64,000 nucleotides of DNA from Nemophila menziesii (taxonomy: Eukaryota; Streptophyta; Magnoliopsida; Boraginales; Hydrophyllaceae). Within the stretch, counting starts at the first letter, position 1. Each line of letters starts with the position of its first letter. The notes under the pieces are model-generated. The model was not told the DNA's origin. It did no database searches and worked only from the letters and a program-made list of their open reading frames with translations. The position numbers and the translations under genes are program-made. Location: positions 32,480,731 through 32,544,730 of the forward strand of contig JARWIR010000010.1 in assembly GCA_029959085.1 (NCBI GenBank). The letters run 5' to 3'. Below are positions 1 through 11,563 of the stretch, piece after piece.

Positions 1-188
1 GTACTTTTTGTGCATTAAATTTTGGTGGAAGCATTTTAGTTCAAAGACAAAATATAAGTTTTAAACGTACCTAAATAGTAGTTGATTATAAAATTAAGAA
101 AAGGACAAATAATTTTTTCATTTTTTATTAATGAATATTCACAATAATTCTGAAATTTCTCTATAAAGATATTTTATTAAATTTTGAA
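1..188. other. A+T-rich spacer, nothing recognised
   Basis: Very A+T-rich sequence without a convincing reading frame or repeat. I see no coding or RNA feature. Confidence 0.5.
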
Positions 189-365
189 TAATGCTATATA
201 TCACTCCTTCACTTCTTTACCTCTTATGTGGAGCCTATGCGGAGATTTTAAAAACCAATCATGATGTTTCATTTTCTTAAATAACTTTTTTCTCTCTCTT
301 TTATTTAATGCCACATAGGCTTCCACATAAGAGGTGAAAAGGTGAAGGAATGATATATAGCATTA
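189..365. mobile_element. MITE with about 54-bp terminal inverted repeats
   Basis: The left end (TAATGCTATATATCACTCC) is matched in inverted orientation at the right end, and the match continues for roughly 54 bp with a few mismatches and a 1-bp indel. The core between the arms is short and A+T-rich with no reading frame, so this is a 177-bp non-autonomous hairpin-type element. The 8-bp flanks (attttgaa and cttttaaa) agree at 6 of 8 positions, which would suit a hAT-type target duplication, but the outermost TA could also be the duplication. Superfamily is therefore left open. Confidence 0.75.
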
Positions 366-921
366 CTTTTAAATTTTTCTCCCACAGCTTTTAGAGACTC
401 TTTTTATAAATTCAAATACATCCACTAAATTTGTTATTTTTTACTAAAAAATACAAATTACGTTACAGTATAACTTATATATCCCAATGTCTTTTATAGC
501 TTTAAAAATTATTAATATTTAAATAAAAAGAGTTTCGTGTTTCATGTTTTCTCAGATACTAATCCTAAAATGACCACCACCACAACCTTATCCATTATCC
601 TAACACCACCACCACCACAAAGCCACTACCTAACACCACATAATTACCTCCTTCGACCAAAGTCTCAAGTTTGTTACTCCTTCGTTCTCTTCTTTTTACT
701 TATACACAAGATAACCCTAACCTCCCAGCATTCTATTATCATTCTATGTCTTTTAAATACCGGATCAACCCACATCTTAAATACCAAACACTCAGCCATT
801 ACCTTAGAATCATACAACAGCAAAATCATTCTCTGAAATTTAAACAATGGAATATAAGACACACAAAACAAATGAAAACCAAGAAAAAGATTACTCCTCA
901 ATTTGGATTATAACTTGATTT
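366..921. other. Spacer, nothing recognised
   Basis: A+T-rich DNA with a short proline/threonine-rich open frame around 537-836 that shows no family signature and probably reflects low-complexity ACC repeats. No feature is supported. Confidence 0.4.
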
Positions 922-1828
922 TTGTGGCCTTTAAAAAAACAAAAATTATTGGCTAGAATTATATCAAACAAAAGTATACCCTTTAATCTACTCAGGAAGA
1001 TAATCATCAAGTCATGGGTTTTAAAGGTACGGTTTCAACTAAAAAGAAAGTCTTTAATGCAGTCTTTATCAATTGTGAAGAAGAATACTATGGAAGAATC
1101 TTGGATGGAAGGCCATGGAATATTGTAGGGAAACATATAATGATACAAAAATGGAACCAATCAAAAAAGGTATTAGAGGAAATATCTGACATGACGGTTT
1201 TTTGGATACAAGCCCATATACTTCTACCAATATACATCTCAGAAGACAATGCTATCAAGATAGGTAAACCAATAAGAGATGAAAAGATTGTTATGTCACC
1301 ATTAGGGACCTTTAAAAAGACGAGTTATGTAAATATTAGAGTAGTATTAAACATCAATCAACCACTAGTACCAAGATATTCTTTAGGGTTTGATAAAACT
1401 CACACAATCACATGAGCCATAAATATGAAAGATTAGGTGACCTTTGTGTGCTCCGTTGCCTGATAGATCATGAAGACGCTGAATGCCACTCTGTTAAAAA
1501 GCTTAGGCCAAAAATAGGAAAAGGGATAATAGGGTACAGTTTTAAACCACCTCAAGATAGGATAGAGGAAGACTTGTCAAAAATAGATAACAAAACAATT
1601 ACCAAGCTCCAGCAAACAACTTTTATCTTCAGTGGAAAGGGAATTTCTGCAAGAAAAAATAGAAATATAAAGCTTCAACAAACTCAATGGGGTAACACGG
1701 GGAAAGTACATCAAAGAAAGACAACAACAACACTAAGCACATGTTATGTCAGAAAAGGAGGTAATGTGCATGGGGGTTGGATTTCAAAATTTGATGTGAT
1801 CCATCCAAATATATATTTGGGCCACTAA
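922..1828 (+). pseudogene. LINE (L1-type) ORF1 remnant, DUF4283-like plus degenerate zinc knuckle
   Basis: Three consecutive frames read as one plant LINE ORF1. The segment before about 1014 looks like the N-terminal part, 1014-1400 carries the DUF4283-like core with the pattern LDGRPWNI, IQKW and FWIQAHILP, and from 1412 a new frame begins with YERLGDLC, which aligns with the zinc knuckle that normally follows DUF4283. The knuckle spacing is broken (C-x3-C instead of C-x2-C), and at least two frameshifts separate the pieces. ORF1 proteins of this type bind the element RNA. No matching ORF2 follows directly, so this is a truncated or decayed copy. Family assignment is by pattern recognition. 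Confidence 0.7.
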
Positions 1829-2301
1829 TCAAAGAAAACACAACTAATAAACACGATCACTTCTTTAAATCACCCGACTCAATAGATAATCAAGAAAAGC
1901 AAAAAAAAATTCTGAATTTCCTTTGGATGAGTTGAGAAGCCTGAAATCTTTAAAGCTATAAAGTCCAAGTCTCCTAAAGGAGTCCATATTAAACAAACCC
2001 AATTATGATGGATCTTCTCAAAGAAATGAATAAATAATTTTTCTCCTTTCTCAAAATAGAGGGACATGAGAAGTTTATGATTAAAACTACATTTGTTCAA
2101 GGAGCTAAACTACAACACAAAAAGATGAAAGAGAATCATAAAAACTCATTCAGTTTCTCCAGCAAGCCTTCTATGCGGACATAGAATGGTTTAAGAAAGG
2201 TTACTTAAGACCTAAACTATATAATAGGTACATGATGGTTAACACGAATGCTTAAACAAGAGGAGGGTCGGTTATAACAAGAAAATAAGCACTATGGATG
2301 G
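1829..2301. other. Unassigned DNA between LINE ORF1 relic and LTR fragment
   Basis: A+T-rich DNA without a frame I recognise. It could be the decayed continuation of the LINE, but no RT or endonuclease motif is visible. Confidence 0.35.
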
Positions 2302-2750
2302 TGGTGGAGAAGGTGTGATAAAATAATCATAATAAAACAACAAACACCTAACACTACCACGAGAAACTCACTTCAAGTGCATAGATCGTTTGAAAGTTAT
2401 AGTTGATAAATAAAGTTCGTTCATAGGAAATTAGTTTGTTAGCTTGACTTGTGTTTCGATAAGAAGTGTAGAAGAGATTAATTGTTTAAAACTACAAAGA
2501 CAAATAAAGAGATAAATATTTATTAGGTTGTCTAAATAATAATTAATTAAACTATTGCAGATAAATAAACTACTAAGAATGGAGATGAGAAATATAGCTT
2601 AGGTCTGCTAGTATGAACCTATCCTTCTAAATAACTCTAATTATAAGGGTGATTTGAGAAAATATGAATAGTCGGGATTCTACAATCCTTCTCCCGCTAA
2701 GGTAGCTTAGAAGAAAACCTCAATACTAATAACGGACTTGGGTAAAGGAG
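2302..2750 (-). repeat. Athila-like LTR fragment, subfamily C (3' part)
   Basis: Reading the minus strand, this ends in ATCACACC...CACCA, the terminal pattern of the other LTRs here, and carries the shared GATTCCCGACTA motif (2669-2680). It aligns with 57040-57480, the 3' third of another minus-strand LTR. Only the 3' portion is present: it is joined directly to gag sequence at about 2750, so a deletion has removed the rest of the LTR or of the element. Confidence 0.7.
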
Positions 2751-3670
2751 TCTTGCGCAAACCCATCAGGGTTAATATCTTGCGTATAAACTGGTTGCGG
2801 TGTAAGCCCTTTCTCTTTAATCATAAGCACTAGGGCGTTGATTTTCTCTTCATTGTACACCTCTACAAAGGCCTTGAGTTCAATATCACTATGTGGCAAT
2901 TCCACCTTTTTTTTCTTCTTCTTCTTGCATTTCAGGTGCAACTGCTTCTTCCACTTTCTTAAGTGAGTCTTCTACCTCTTTCTCTTCTTTGTTAGCTTCT
3001 GACTTAAGAACTTCTTTGATCTCTTCATGGAATACTTTGAGTAAAATTCTAAAATTTGGTTCTTCCAATCTTGGCTTTTTTGGTTTTGCAATGATTTCTA
3101 GTACCTCCACAAAAATTTCTACAACTAGTGGTGATTTCACAACTTCTTTGGTTTGAAGGCAAATAGTCTTACATGCTTCGATCCATACACTTTCATCGCT
3201 ATTATCTATGGCCTTCATATCATTTTTTATACTTAGGACCGTTTGCCATCAAAAGCACTAGTTATTTGCATACCCAATATCTTCCATGCATCCGATTGCT
3301 GGTAAAACCTTTTGTTATATACGCGCATGTTGTCTTGAGTTAATAACCAATAATCTTGCATTGCTTTTTGGATCTCGAATCCAGACCCTTTTTGTGGATA
3401 TTTTGGCAAAAATTTTTGAGCTAAACCATCAGCATAAGCATCATAGGTTGGTCGTGGTGGTGGTGCTGGATTGTCATAACCTTGGCCCTATTGATTAGGA
3501 CCTTGAGATATTTGCTGAAAATTGTTGTTTTGATGTCGTGGTTGGTAAGAATTACCTTGATTCACGGCCATATTCGGATTAGACAATTGGATACCCGGAT
3601 GATTGCGAATACCAAATTTGTAATTCTCTCGATTTGATATAAAATAAATATCCAAAACCATAAAAATATG
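2751..3670 (-). pseudogene. Athila-like gag C-terminal remnant
   Basis: Minus-strand frames at 3488-3676, 2889-3218 and 2726-2941 match, in order, the better preserved gag at 62560-63566. The first has FISNRENYKFGIRNH (compare FISNQGNYQCGNRNH), the second IEACKTICLQTK (compare LEACKAIVLEIK) followed by an acidic, lysine-rich linker, and the third DIELKAFVEVYNEEKINA (compare DIELTTFVEAYTPENINA). These are the region after the zinc knuckle and the linker leading to protease. Frames are separated by stops and shifts, the capsid is missing, and protease is replaced by LTR sequence at the 3' side. It is not functional. Confidence 0.75.
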
Positions 3671-4230
3671 CCACAACCACTCATTCTCTCTCTATTTATG
3701 TTTTTTTAATATTTCACTCACTCATCTCTCATCTCTCTCATTTTATCCTCTCCCTATTCTCTCTACAAAATCTCAAAGCATTAAAGTATTTATTCTCTAG
3801 AAAATTTTCCACCCAAATATCATGCATTTTTTGTGGTCATTCATGATGTTCTGATTCATTTATGTGGCTAAACATTTATAGCAAGCTTCGGGTTCGTGTC
3901 TAAAGTTTTGCAGCAAGTTTTGAGTTTGTGGTAGGAAAGCTTTCTGTTCATAAAGAAGAAGAAGTGGAAGCCTTGTTTTTGTGTTGATACTCAGTAAATT
4001 TTGTGTAATACTTAGTGAAAACTTAGTAAATTTATTGATATTCATTAATTAATTGTAACTTCTATGATTTTTCAGTAATTAGTGACTTTTTTGTTAATAC
4101 TCAGTGATGTTGCATAATACTTAGTGTTTTATGTTGTTAGTGATTGTGTGTAAATACTTAGAAAATTTAAATAATACTCGATTAGTTTAAACGATACTCG
4201 GTGAATTTACTAAGTATAGTAATGAAATGT
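3671..4230. repeat. Left arm of a long imperfect inverted repeat
   Basis: The stretch from about 3960 to 4215 is rich in the motif TACTCAGTAAATTT and variants, and it matches in inverted orientation the stretch 7460-7830 on the other side of the nested LTRs. The outer part is a pyrimidine-rich CTCTCTC region, facing a GAGAGA-rich region near 8080-8110 in the right arm. Long internally repetitive arms suggest a Mutator-like or Foldback-type non-autonomous element, but no target duplication was found. Confidence 0.45.
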
Positions 4231-4234
4231 TGAG

Positions 4235-7200
4235 TTGCAATTGAAAATATATTAATAAGATTTATTTTGTATTGTTTTTTATCATTAAAAGGATTAACTT
4301 GCAAATAGGTAAAAACTAAACTAGAATAAGTAAAATGATAAAAAGAGCTTATAAAGTATGTGAATGTAATGCTTGATCCTTGCGAGTAATCCACCTAATT
4401 GAGAATTATCTTGTTTGTGGTATAAGGGCGAACTGAATATGGTTTACATTAGTCGGGATGCAATTGCATCTAAATCCCCTCACATGCAACTTAGCTCTCT
4501 ACCTTACTCATCCTTTTGGCTTTCCGGTAGGCTTAAGCACAAAGCCCTATTGATTACCTAGCGTGCTAATATCGTTCAATAAAATGCACTAGGCGCTTAT
4601 GTAATATGTCCGAAAATCCAACCCCCTACTTGGGTGTTAGTCGAAAAGGCTCAAACTACCAGTACTTGATCAGGGTATAAATAGGGAAATGCACAAAAGT
4701 ATAAACTATGGAAAGTAAAGGTTGAATACATAAAAAGTATCCCAAATCACCAAAACATAGATAAAAATCACTTAGGGTTCATACCCATTGCAAGTCTCAA
4801 GAATAAATTAGCTTAGCTAATATAAAAATAAATGAAAATACAATGGAAATAGTACTAGAATCATGTTTAAAAGACAAAATGGAATGGCACTAACCTAAGA
4901 TACTGAAAGAATAGGTTTTGAAATGGTGGAGAATGATGAAGTTTAGGTGTAAAACCCTGAGCTCTTCTCCAAATGAAATTATTTTATAAAAAAAATGAAG
5001 TGTTCTTAAATTATGAGCTAAAATAGGCTTATATACTATGTACAAAAATGTTTTGGACCTAATGGGCTCACATAAGTGACTTAAATTGGCCAAACCCTTT
5101 TTTTACCATGTTGTTCAGGTTTGAGTCACATTGGTAAAACTGCGATAATTTTCTCTTTGTAACTCCGAATTGACTTCTGTCACCTCTTACGCGATCCTGA
5201 CTGCAAGATCTTTGTATATAAGAAAGAATCAGGTCCATAGATATTACCAATTAATTATGGTGACATAAATAATATGATTATACATTTATTTGGTAAACGT
5301 TATAGCTTTCCAAAGTGACTTCTATCTCTCTTTACGCCTGTCTTGGGTTTTGGTGGGTCCTAGGGTGTTAGAAAATAATGCGATAAATAAAAGGAACCAC
5401 TAACTGCAAGTGTACAGTTGTCCCAAGTAATATATGATAATCAAGTTCGTTCTCAGGGACGGATTAGGTATAACTCTAGTATTAATCAGATAGTAGTAGT
5501 AATTGCTTGACAGAAAAATAAAATAAAGATTTTTGTTTTTTTTATGAAATTAAAAGATGCAAATAAAATAAAGACTAAATAAATAACTAAAAAGAAATAA
5601 TAAAGTAAAAGGACTAACTTCAGAGATGAGAGATACTTGAGTCTCGCAAGGAATCCACCTAACTAATATAATCTATGCGTTATTTAAGGGTAGAATTGGT
5701 ATTATAATATTAGTCAGGAATATAATGTCTCCTAGCCCCTTGTCGGGTGGACCTAGAAGCTATCCTAAAGTACTATAAACCCCGGTATGGGCGAATATGA
5801 CTCTTCGGATGATATGAATTTACCTCTTTGTCTATGTAATTAGTTAAGCCTGTCGTTCAATAACGGACATTACACGGTTACCTAAGTCTGTATTCAAACC
5901 CCCTTGTCGGATGATCACTTCGCCACTAAAGTTAATATCCCAAATACTAAAAGCTATTTCTAGTTGTATCAAAAAGAAATAGTGATTAAGAACAAAGTAA
6001 TATCCAATATAAAAGACTCAATTCAATTTAAATCATGAAAATCCCAAATTCAAAACATAGAATAAATTAATTAGGGCTCATCCCTTTATTGCGATTCTCA
6101 AGTATATAAAAGTTTTGCTCATAGCAAAATTAGTTACTGTAATTAAATAGAAAGACATCATATTTAATTACAGAAAAGAAAGTGATAACCTAAAGGGTAG
6201 GATGACTATTGATGGAAGAAAAGAATTCCTCCAGCCCTAGCTTCTCCTTGCCTTCTTGCTCTGACTTGAAAACCTTAAGCCTCTTGTGTAATTCTCTGAA
6301 GTGTTTGACTCTCTCTCTCTCTAAGGATGTTATGAATTGAATAATATATGAGAGATCTTTGACTCTCTCTCTCTAAGGATGATAGGAAATGAAGAATAAT
6401 TTTAGGTACTGAATAATGAGGTCTAAGGGGTGTATTTATAGGTGCTAGGAAGCCCTGATTCGTTTTACTTGGAGTGGAAGACAAGTAAAAGAGTCCAAGC
6501 CCAACTCAAATTCGTAAATAGATAAGGATAATTATTGCTGACTTGTTTTTACCATATCTTCTTCGTTATTGGACCGTCTTTGGCCCGTAAGATATCAAAA
6601 GAATCCACACGGAAGTATCTATCTACATATTAAAGGGATCTTCCAAAATTGTCCCGGATTTGGAGTTATCAGCACTTTTTTAGATGTAGCTGCAGAAATT
6701 CAGATTTATTTGGCAGCTTTTCCTTTTCCTAATTGAACTCTGTTTCCTTCTATCTCTAGATTCCTTCAAGATCTTCTTTCCTTATTTCCTTAGACTTGAC
6801 TTGGTCTCTAATTAATTACCATATATCTTTTAAAGCTTCACAATAAATTAATAATTAAACCGCATATACTTTAAAAATTAATAAATCAATAATTCAAGAT
6901 TAGAAATAAGAAAATGCACTCTAAAATTAGAAACTCGAATAAAATACTTCCTAACACACTAAAAATGATCTAAGACTTTAATTCTCACTTCTCCTCCTTG
7001 TATTGGTCTTTCATGAAATTCAAGAACCTCCTAACTTTGCACTAAAAATAACCTAATTAACGCACAAAAGCTCTAAAAATGCAATTAGTCTAATTCCAAG
7101 GGGAGAAAGTGTAATATGACGATATAAGTATAAAAGTCTATCAAATAAGTCAAATATTCACCTAAAAGGATGTCTCCAAAGTGCTAATAATTAGAACATT

Positions 7201-7459
7201 TAGGGAGACATCAGGTTTGGACATAAATTATTGACTTTTCCTCATCCTCTTGGACCCTTGTGTCAACCGTGTACCTACAAAAACTACACATTTAACACAC
7301 AATTATGACACAAATACACTACAAATGAAATATTATCCAAAAGAATGTAGAAATGTGCTATATGTAAACTATTAGGGACAAATCCCTCATTTAGGTTCCG
7401 ATAACCCTCAAAAATATGTCTCCTTAGTAGATTAATCTATTAGAAAAGAGGATTCATCA
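4235..7459 (-). repeat. Athila-like LTR, subfamily A, split by a solo LTR
   Basis: Segments 4235-5350 and 7219-7459 are collinear with the minus-strand LTR at 55547-57035. Shared blocks include the ATTAGTCGGGAT motif (about 4449-4460), the GGGCTCACATAAG block near 5063, and the 5' block with AACACACAATTATG near 7293. The right boundary is a decayed CATCA (7455-7459), equivalent to the LTR start TGATG on the minus strand. The two pieces were one LTR before the 5351-7213 insertion. The extreme 3' end near 4235 is missing or too diverged to place. No internal domain adjoins it. Confidence 0.7.
5351..7213 (-). mobile_element. Solo LTR, Athila-like subfamily D, with 5-bp TSD
   Basis: On the plus strand it starts TGGTGGGTCC and ends GGGAGACATCA, the inverted forms of the usual LTR ends. 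It is flanked by an exact 5-bp repeat GGTTT (5346-5350 and 7214-7218). It aligns with the LTR at 38823-40431, including the 5' hairpin repeat (7169-7178 against 7204-7213) and a TATTTATA box on the minus strand (6433-6440). There is no internal domain, so the original element was reduced to one LTR by recombination between its two LTRs. It sits inside an older LTR whose halves rejoin across the duplication. Confidence 0.85.
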
Positions 7460-8240
7460 AGTACTCACTGAATTTTATTGAGTACTCAGTAAATTTAGTG
7501 GGTTGATTTTAACAAATAGTCAGTGAATTTACTGAGTACGAGTACTGTTCTTCACCATCGGTGTTATTTACTTTTTCGGAATGAGTACTTAATAAATTTT
7601 ACTAGGAACGTAGTGATTTTACTGAGTAATTAAGTAATTAATGAGTATTCAACACATAATCACTAAGTATTAATGCAAAACTATTGAGTATTAACACAAA
7701 AGTGTTGAGTATTTTGAAATAAAAAATGTTATAGATGATTAATGAATATAAATGCAAAATCATTGAGTATTAATGCAAAATCGCTGAGTATTACATAAAA
7801 TTATTGAGTATTCTCTACCAAATCATGGAGTGTACGAAGCTTCATAAACTTGAACTTACTCGAATATTCATTAATAGATTTATAAAGCTTCATAAGCTCT
7901 AAGTTGTGGATCTTCATGTTTGCTGCTCGAAACCTTCATGCCTGTCAAGCTTCATGGCTATGGATCTTCATGGTTGTGAATCTTTATACATTAAAAGCTA
8001 CTTTAGGTTGTTCATGAAATACTTCAAAAAAATTTGTCAATGGCTGCTACAGCTTATGCTTGAATCGCAAAAAAGAAGGGAGGAGAGAGAAATGCAAAAG
8101 AGAGGAAATGAAATGTGTACTAAGAATGTAACTTTTGGCTTATATATCCGCTAATGCAAAGGAGTTATTTTGAGCCATAAGATTTCAAAGACTCAATTTG
8201 AGAAAAATATATCCATACATTCCCTATTAGACACAAAAAT
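7460..8240. repeat. Right arm of the long imperfect inverted repeat
   Basis: Inverted counterpart of 3671-4230. Between 7460 and 7830 the motif TGAGTATT or ACTCAGTAAATTT occurs about ten times, and in reverse complement this matches 3960-4215. The outer part (7840-8160) contains AAGCTTCAT repeats and a purine-rich GAGAGAGAAATG stretch. The short frame 7906-8154 derives from these repeats and shows no protein family. Confidence 0.45.
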
Positions 8241-8613
8241 AGACTCCAAGATTCCATAGGTAATTCACGATAAATTTATTTTGATATTTTGGAGTCATGT
8301 CCTTATTTTTATTTCATACTTTAACTAACTAGCTAATTAATAATCAATCAATAAAATCTTCTACTAATACGACTACCTTTCTTTCCGCGGCTAGTTAATG
8401 TTCTTTGAACAAAATAAATTAAAATTTCAAACTTCAGTTCAACTTTAAAATGTTGATCATCACATTTCAAATTCAAGTGTCCATTGTTCCACGTAAACTC
8501 TTGCAAAACTCGAGGTAGTTTTGATCAACTCGTATTCGCACTTATGATCAAATTTAGTTTTTGGTTATTGTAAAGTGAGAAAAAATTCAATTGTATTTCG
8601 TAACAAGTAGGTT

Positions 8614-8616
<3 letters not shown>
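8241..8616. other. Spacer, nothing recognised
   Basis: A+T-rich DNA with no recognisable coding or repeat structure beyond single-copy-looking sequence. Confidence 0.4.

Positions 8617-8698
<82 letters not shown>
8617..8698. repeat. (AT)n microsatellite with short (AC)n tail
   Basis: About 36 uninterrupted AT dinucleotides followed by ACACACACAC. It lies at the edge of a minus-strand Copia LTR fragment. Confidence 0.95.
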
Positions 8699-8960
8699 CA
8701 AAGCCCTAGTATAAGTTTCTAGAGGATATAAATTAAAGGAAACCAACTACACGAAAGGATACATACTAATATATGATTTTGTAGATTCTAGGATAAATAA
8801 TATTTACATGTCTTGACAATATTTACCCAACTTGAAACTCCCCCTCAAGTTGGCGAGTGAAGATCATGAATTTCCAATTTACTAATTAGATTAATGAATT
8901 GTACTTGTCCCATATCTTTTGTGAAGACATATGCAAGAGATTATGTGGTGTTTATATATG
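8699..8960 (-). pseudogene. Copia 3' end: RNase H tail, polypurine tract and LTR start
   Basis: On the minus strand, 8945-8868 reads as the end of a Copia polyprotein, with VFTKDMG then FINLISKLEIHDLHSPT, the usual RNase H C-terminus (LISKLGIxDLHxPT). A stop and the polypurine tract CTTGAGGGGGAG (about 8845-8856) follow directly, as is typical at the 3' LTR boundary, and the remainder down to about 8699 would be the start of the LTR. The upstream part of the polyprotein is replaced by the plus-strand LTR that starts at 8965, so only this scrap remains. Confidence 0.65.
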
Positions 8961-8964
8961 TTGT

Positions 8965-10502
8965 TGATGTCTCCTCTTTTGTGATAAATTATTCTACTCA
9001 CGAGACATCTTTTTGAGGGTTAATGGGACCTAAGTGACAATTTCCCTAATATTTTCCATATCTTACTTTTCTACATCCTTTTGGACATTATGATATTAAT
9101 AGAGTTTTTTTTTTACTTTAATTGGGTGTTAAGTTTGTATATTTTAGGTACATGGTTGAGACTAAATTCCAAGGAGAGGAGACGAAGCCAATAATTGAAT
9201 TAAACCCAAGCCAAGTCGTAAAGAGAGCTTAAAGTCACTTTTGGAAAGCTAGAACATTTACTAGAAAAGTCTTGATCTAACATTGTTTCATTCATCACGA
9301 AAAATTGGTTAGAGCTTTTGAAGTAATTATTGTTTATTAGGATGGAGCTTGAAGTTAGTGTCACGTGAGAGGTGGAAGAAGTAAGTTTGGAGTTGAGACG
9401 AGCATGTTATATGTCAGCTATGCCAACGTGATCTAAACCTTAACAACATTCATCAAAAATTGGTTGGGCCACTTTTAAGCCATATAAGTAAGCCCATTAG
9501 GTGCAAAACATTTTGAGACCAAGTATATAAGCATATTAGAGCTCCTAATTTCTTTATCAATCAACACACATCATTGAACATCATATTATTTCAGGAGAGT
9601 AGAGCTTTCACACCTGGAGAAGAAGGAAGGAGATTTTCCACCCAAACTTCATCATTCTCCACCATTCCCCAACCGAATCATTTGGTTCGAGACTATTTTA
9701 TCTTCTGGACATGATTTTAGCATTAGTTTTACTATATTTCCATCTATTTTTTATGAGCTAATCTTATTTTTCTTGAAACTTGCAATGGGTATGAACCATA
9801 ATCTACTATTAGATTTGTTTTTGATATTCGGGATAGAATGCAATTAAAATGAATTAACTTCATATTTATTCCATTGTTTTATACATTAATGCTTGTTTCA
9901 TGTCCATGACTTAATCAAGTATTAGGTAGTTTAAGACTTTTGGCTAACACACAAAGTCGGGTGTCAGATTCCAAACATAATGAATAAATGCCTAGTGTGA
10001 GGTAGTGAACCTGACGGTCTTGCCCATTAGGTAGTCAAAAGGTTAAGAGATTAATTCATCTGAAAACCAATTGACGGGTAGGATTACACTCTAAGATGCC
10101 CTGACGGGAGTTAGAGAAACCCTTGAATCCCGACTAATGAGAATCACCCAATTAGCCCTTATACCAATAATAAGGCAATAGTTGGTTAGTAGGATTACCT
10201 ACAAGAGTAAAGAAATACCTCTCATCTTCTTTACTCATTATTTTTATTTTACTTCTCTGAACCTTAGTTAATTAATTACTTTATTGCAATTTAGTATTTA
10301 ATAAAAAAACATCATTTAAATTATATTATTTACCCTGCAACTTTGCATTATATTACATTCAAAACACAATTATCTTAAACTTAGTAGTCCTTGTGTAGAA
10401 GATAACCTTAAAGCTTATCAATTTGTTATTTAGGGACGACGAGTACGCTTATAGGAATTCATAGTTCTTGAGGTGGTGATTTATTATCCACTTGGAACCA
10501 CA
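8965..10502 (+). repeat. Athila-like 5' LTR, subfamily A
   Basis: Starts TGATGTCTCC, repeats GAGACATC in inverted form at about 9002, carries the shared motif GAATCCCGACTAAT (10125-10138), and ends near GGAACCACA just before a decayed primer-binding site. It aligns with the minus-strand LTR at 55547-57035 over its length. Length 1538 bp matches the other full LTRs. It is followed by gag in the same orientation, so it is a 5' LTR, but the next LTR downstream (16328) is of another subfamily. Confidence 0.8.
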
Positions 10503-10511
10503 AGAAGTAAA

Positions 10512-10529
10512 TGGGGTCTCTTCTGGGGA
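10512..10529 (+). other. Decayed tRNA-Asp primer-binding site
   Basis: TGGGGTCTCTTCTGGGGA lies 9 bp after the LTR end, at the position where other copies have TGGCGCCGTTGCYGGGGA, the complement of the 3' end of plant tRNA-Asp(GUC). The last half is kept and the first half is mutated, so priming would be impaired. Confidence 0.6.
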
Positions 10530-10632
10530 CTACACCATTGTAATTTTTGTGTTTTAGATATAGTTTAGTGTTTAGTTGTGACGTTTTTGTCTCTAAAGAG
10601 TTTACATGTTAATCTAATCAACCCAAACAGAG

Positions 10633-11563
10633 ATGGAGGCTTTGAATGTGAGTAGAGCGTATTAACCTATTAATACAATTCACGGTATCCTTGAGTTGGG
10701 AATGCCTTTTCGTGTTCAACCATTTGGGATTCGCCCTCCAATCATTCAAGACGCGATATTTTGTCCCGATCAAGGAATCATAAGGCAATTTGCTAGTTAT
10801 AGGTATTATAGAAAGCCAAACACCAAGACCTAGTCCGAGCCGTTCAGAAGTTTATGAAATTTCTAATGCTTACATTACTCAAGGCGTAACAATGGAACAA
10901 ATGTACTGCTTTATGTCCCAATTCTTTTTGACCAGGGTTGCAAGTGAGTGGCTAGACCGCCAACCATCCAACGGAATCCCTGATTGGCATGCAATTCAAG
11001 TACGATTCTTAGACCGTTACTACCCTGAAAGCATGAGGGTAAAATATCAAGTAAAAAGCTTGCTAATTTTAAATAGGAAGATGGAAAATATCTAGAAGCA
11101 ACATGGACAAGATTCCAAAAAACAATTAATAAGGTTACCTCTTCATCGGTAGGCTACTATGATGTAAGTTTCCATGTTTTACAAGGGACTAGATGGATGT
11201 TCAAGAATAAGAGTCGATAATCTTGAAGGAGGTTGTTTTGTATCGTGTGTCCTCTTCAAGCAGCCAATTGTATGGAGAAAATTATTGACACCAAAAGAAG
11301 TTGGCCTACATCACAATCCTAATGTGAGTACTCCACATGCTAATGGTGGAGCCACACTATAGGACAAGCTTTGTACATTGGCTGAACAAATGAAGCAATT
11401 GGCGTTGGTTTTGCAAGAAGGATTCAAGAGTAAGCACCAAGAAGTGAAAGTGGTGAAAGAATCTTATGGATTATCTAATTGCAAAGTTGATGTTCATGTT
11501 TGGGAAGAATTCCAGAGTAACCCTGAATCCATGTTCTTTGTGTCTACTAGAAGTAATTAATTT
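10633..11563 (+). pseudogene. Athila-like gag remnant (capsid domain)
   Basis: An ATG at 10633 opens a frame with ALNVSRAY, and 10790-11095 carries the Retrotrans_gag core: FLTRVASEWLDRQPSNGI, then FLDRYYPESMR, which aligns with LTGKAGDGLDRQPPGTI and FFNRFYPNSMR at about 61980-62100. Segments at 11174-11362 (FYKGLDGCSRIRVDNLEGG) and 11378-11560 (zinc-knuckle region with C-x-V-D-V-H-V-W-E-E) follow in other frames. In the last one the CCHC cysteines are lost. Stops and frameshifts break the protein into at least four pieces. It ends abruptly at about 11565, where the element's 3' non-coding region begins; protease, RT and integrase are absent. Confidence 0.75.

Noticed and set aside
537..836. 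99-residue open frame, Pro/Thr/Ser-rich
   Set aside because: Low-complexity composition from ACC repeats, no family pattern, no promoter or splice context.
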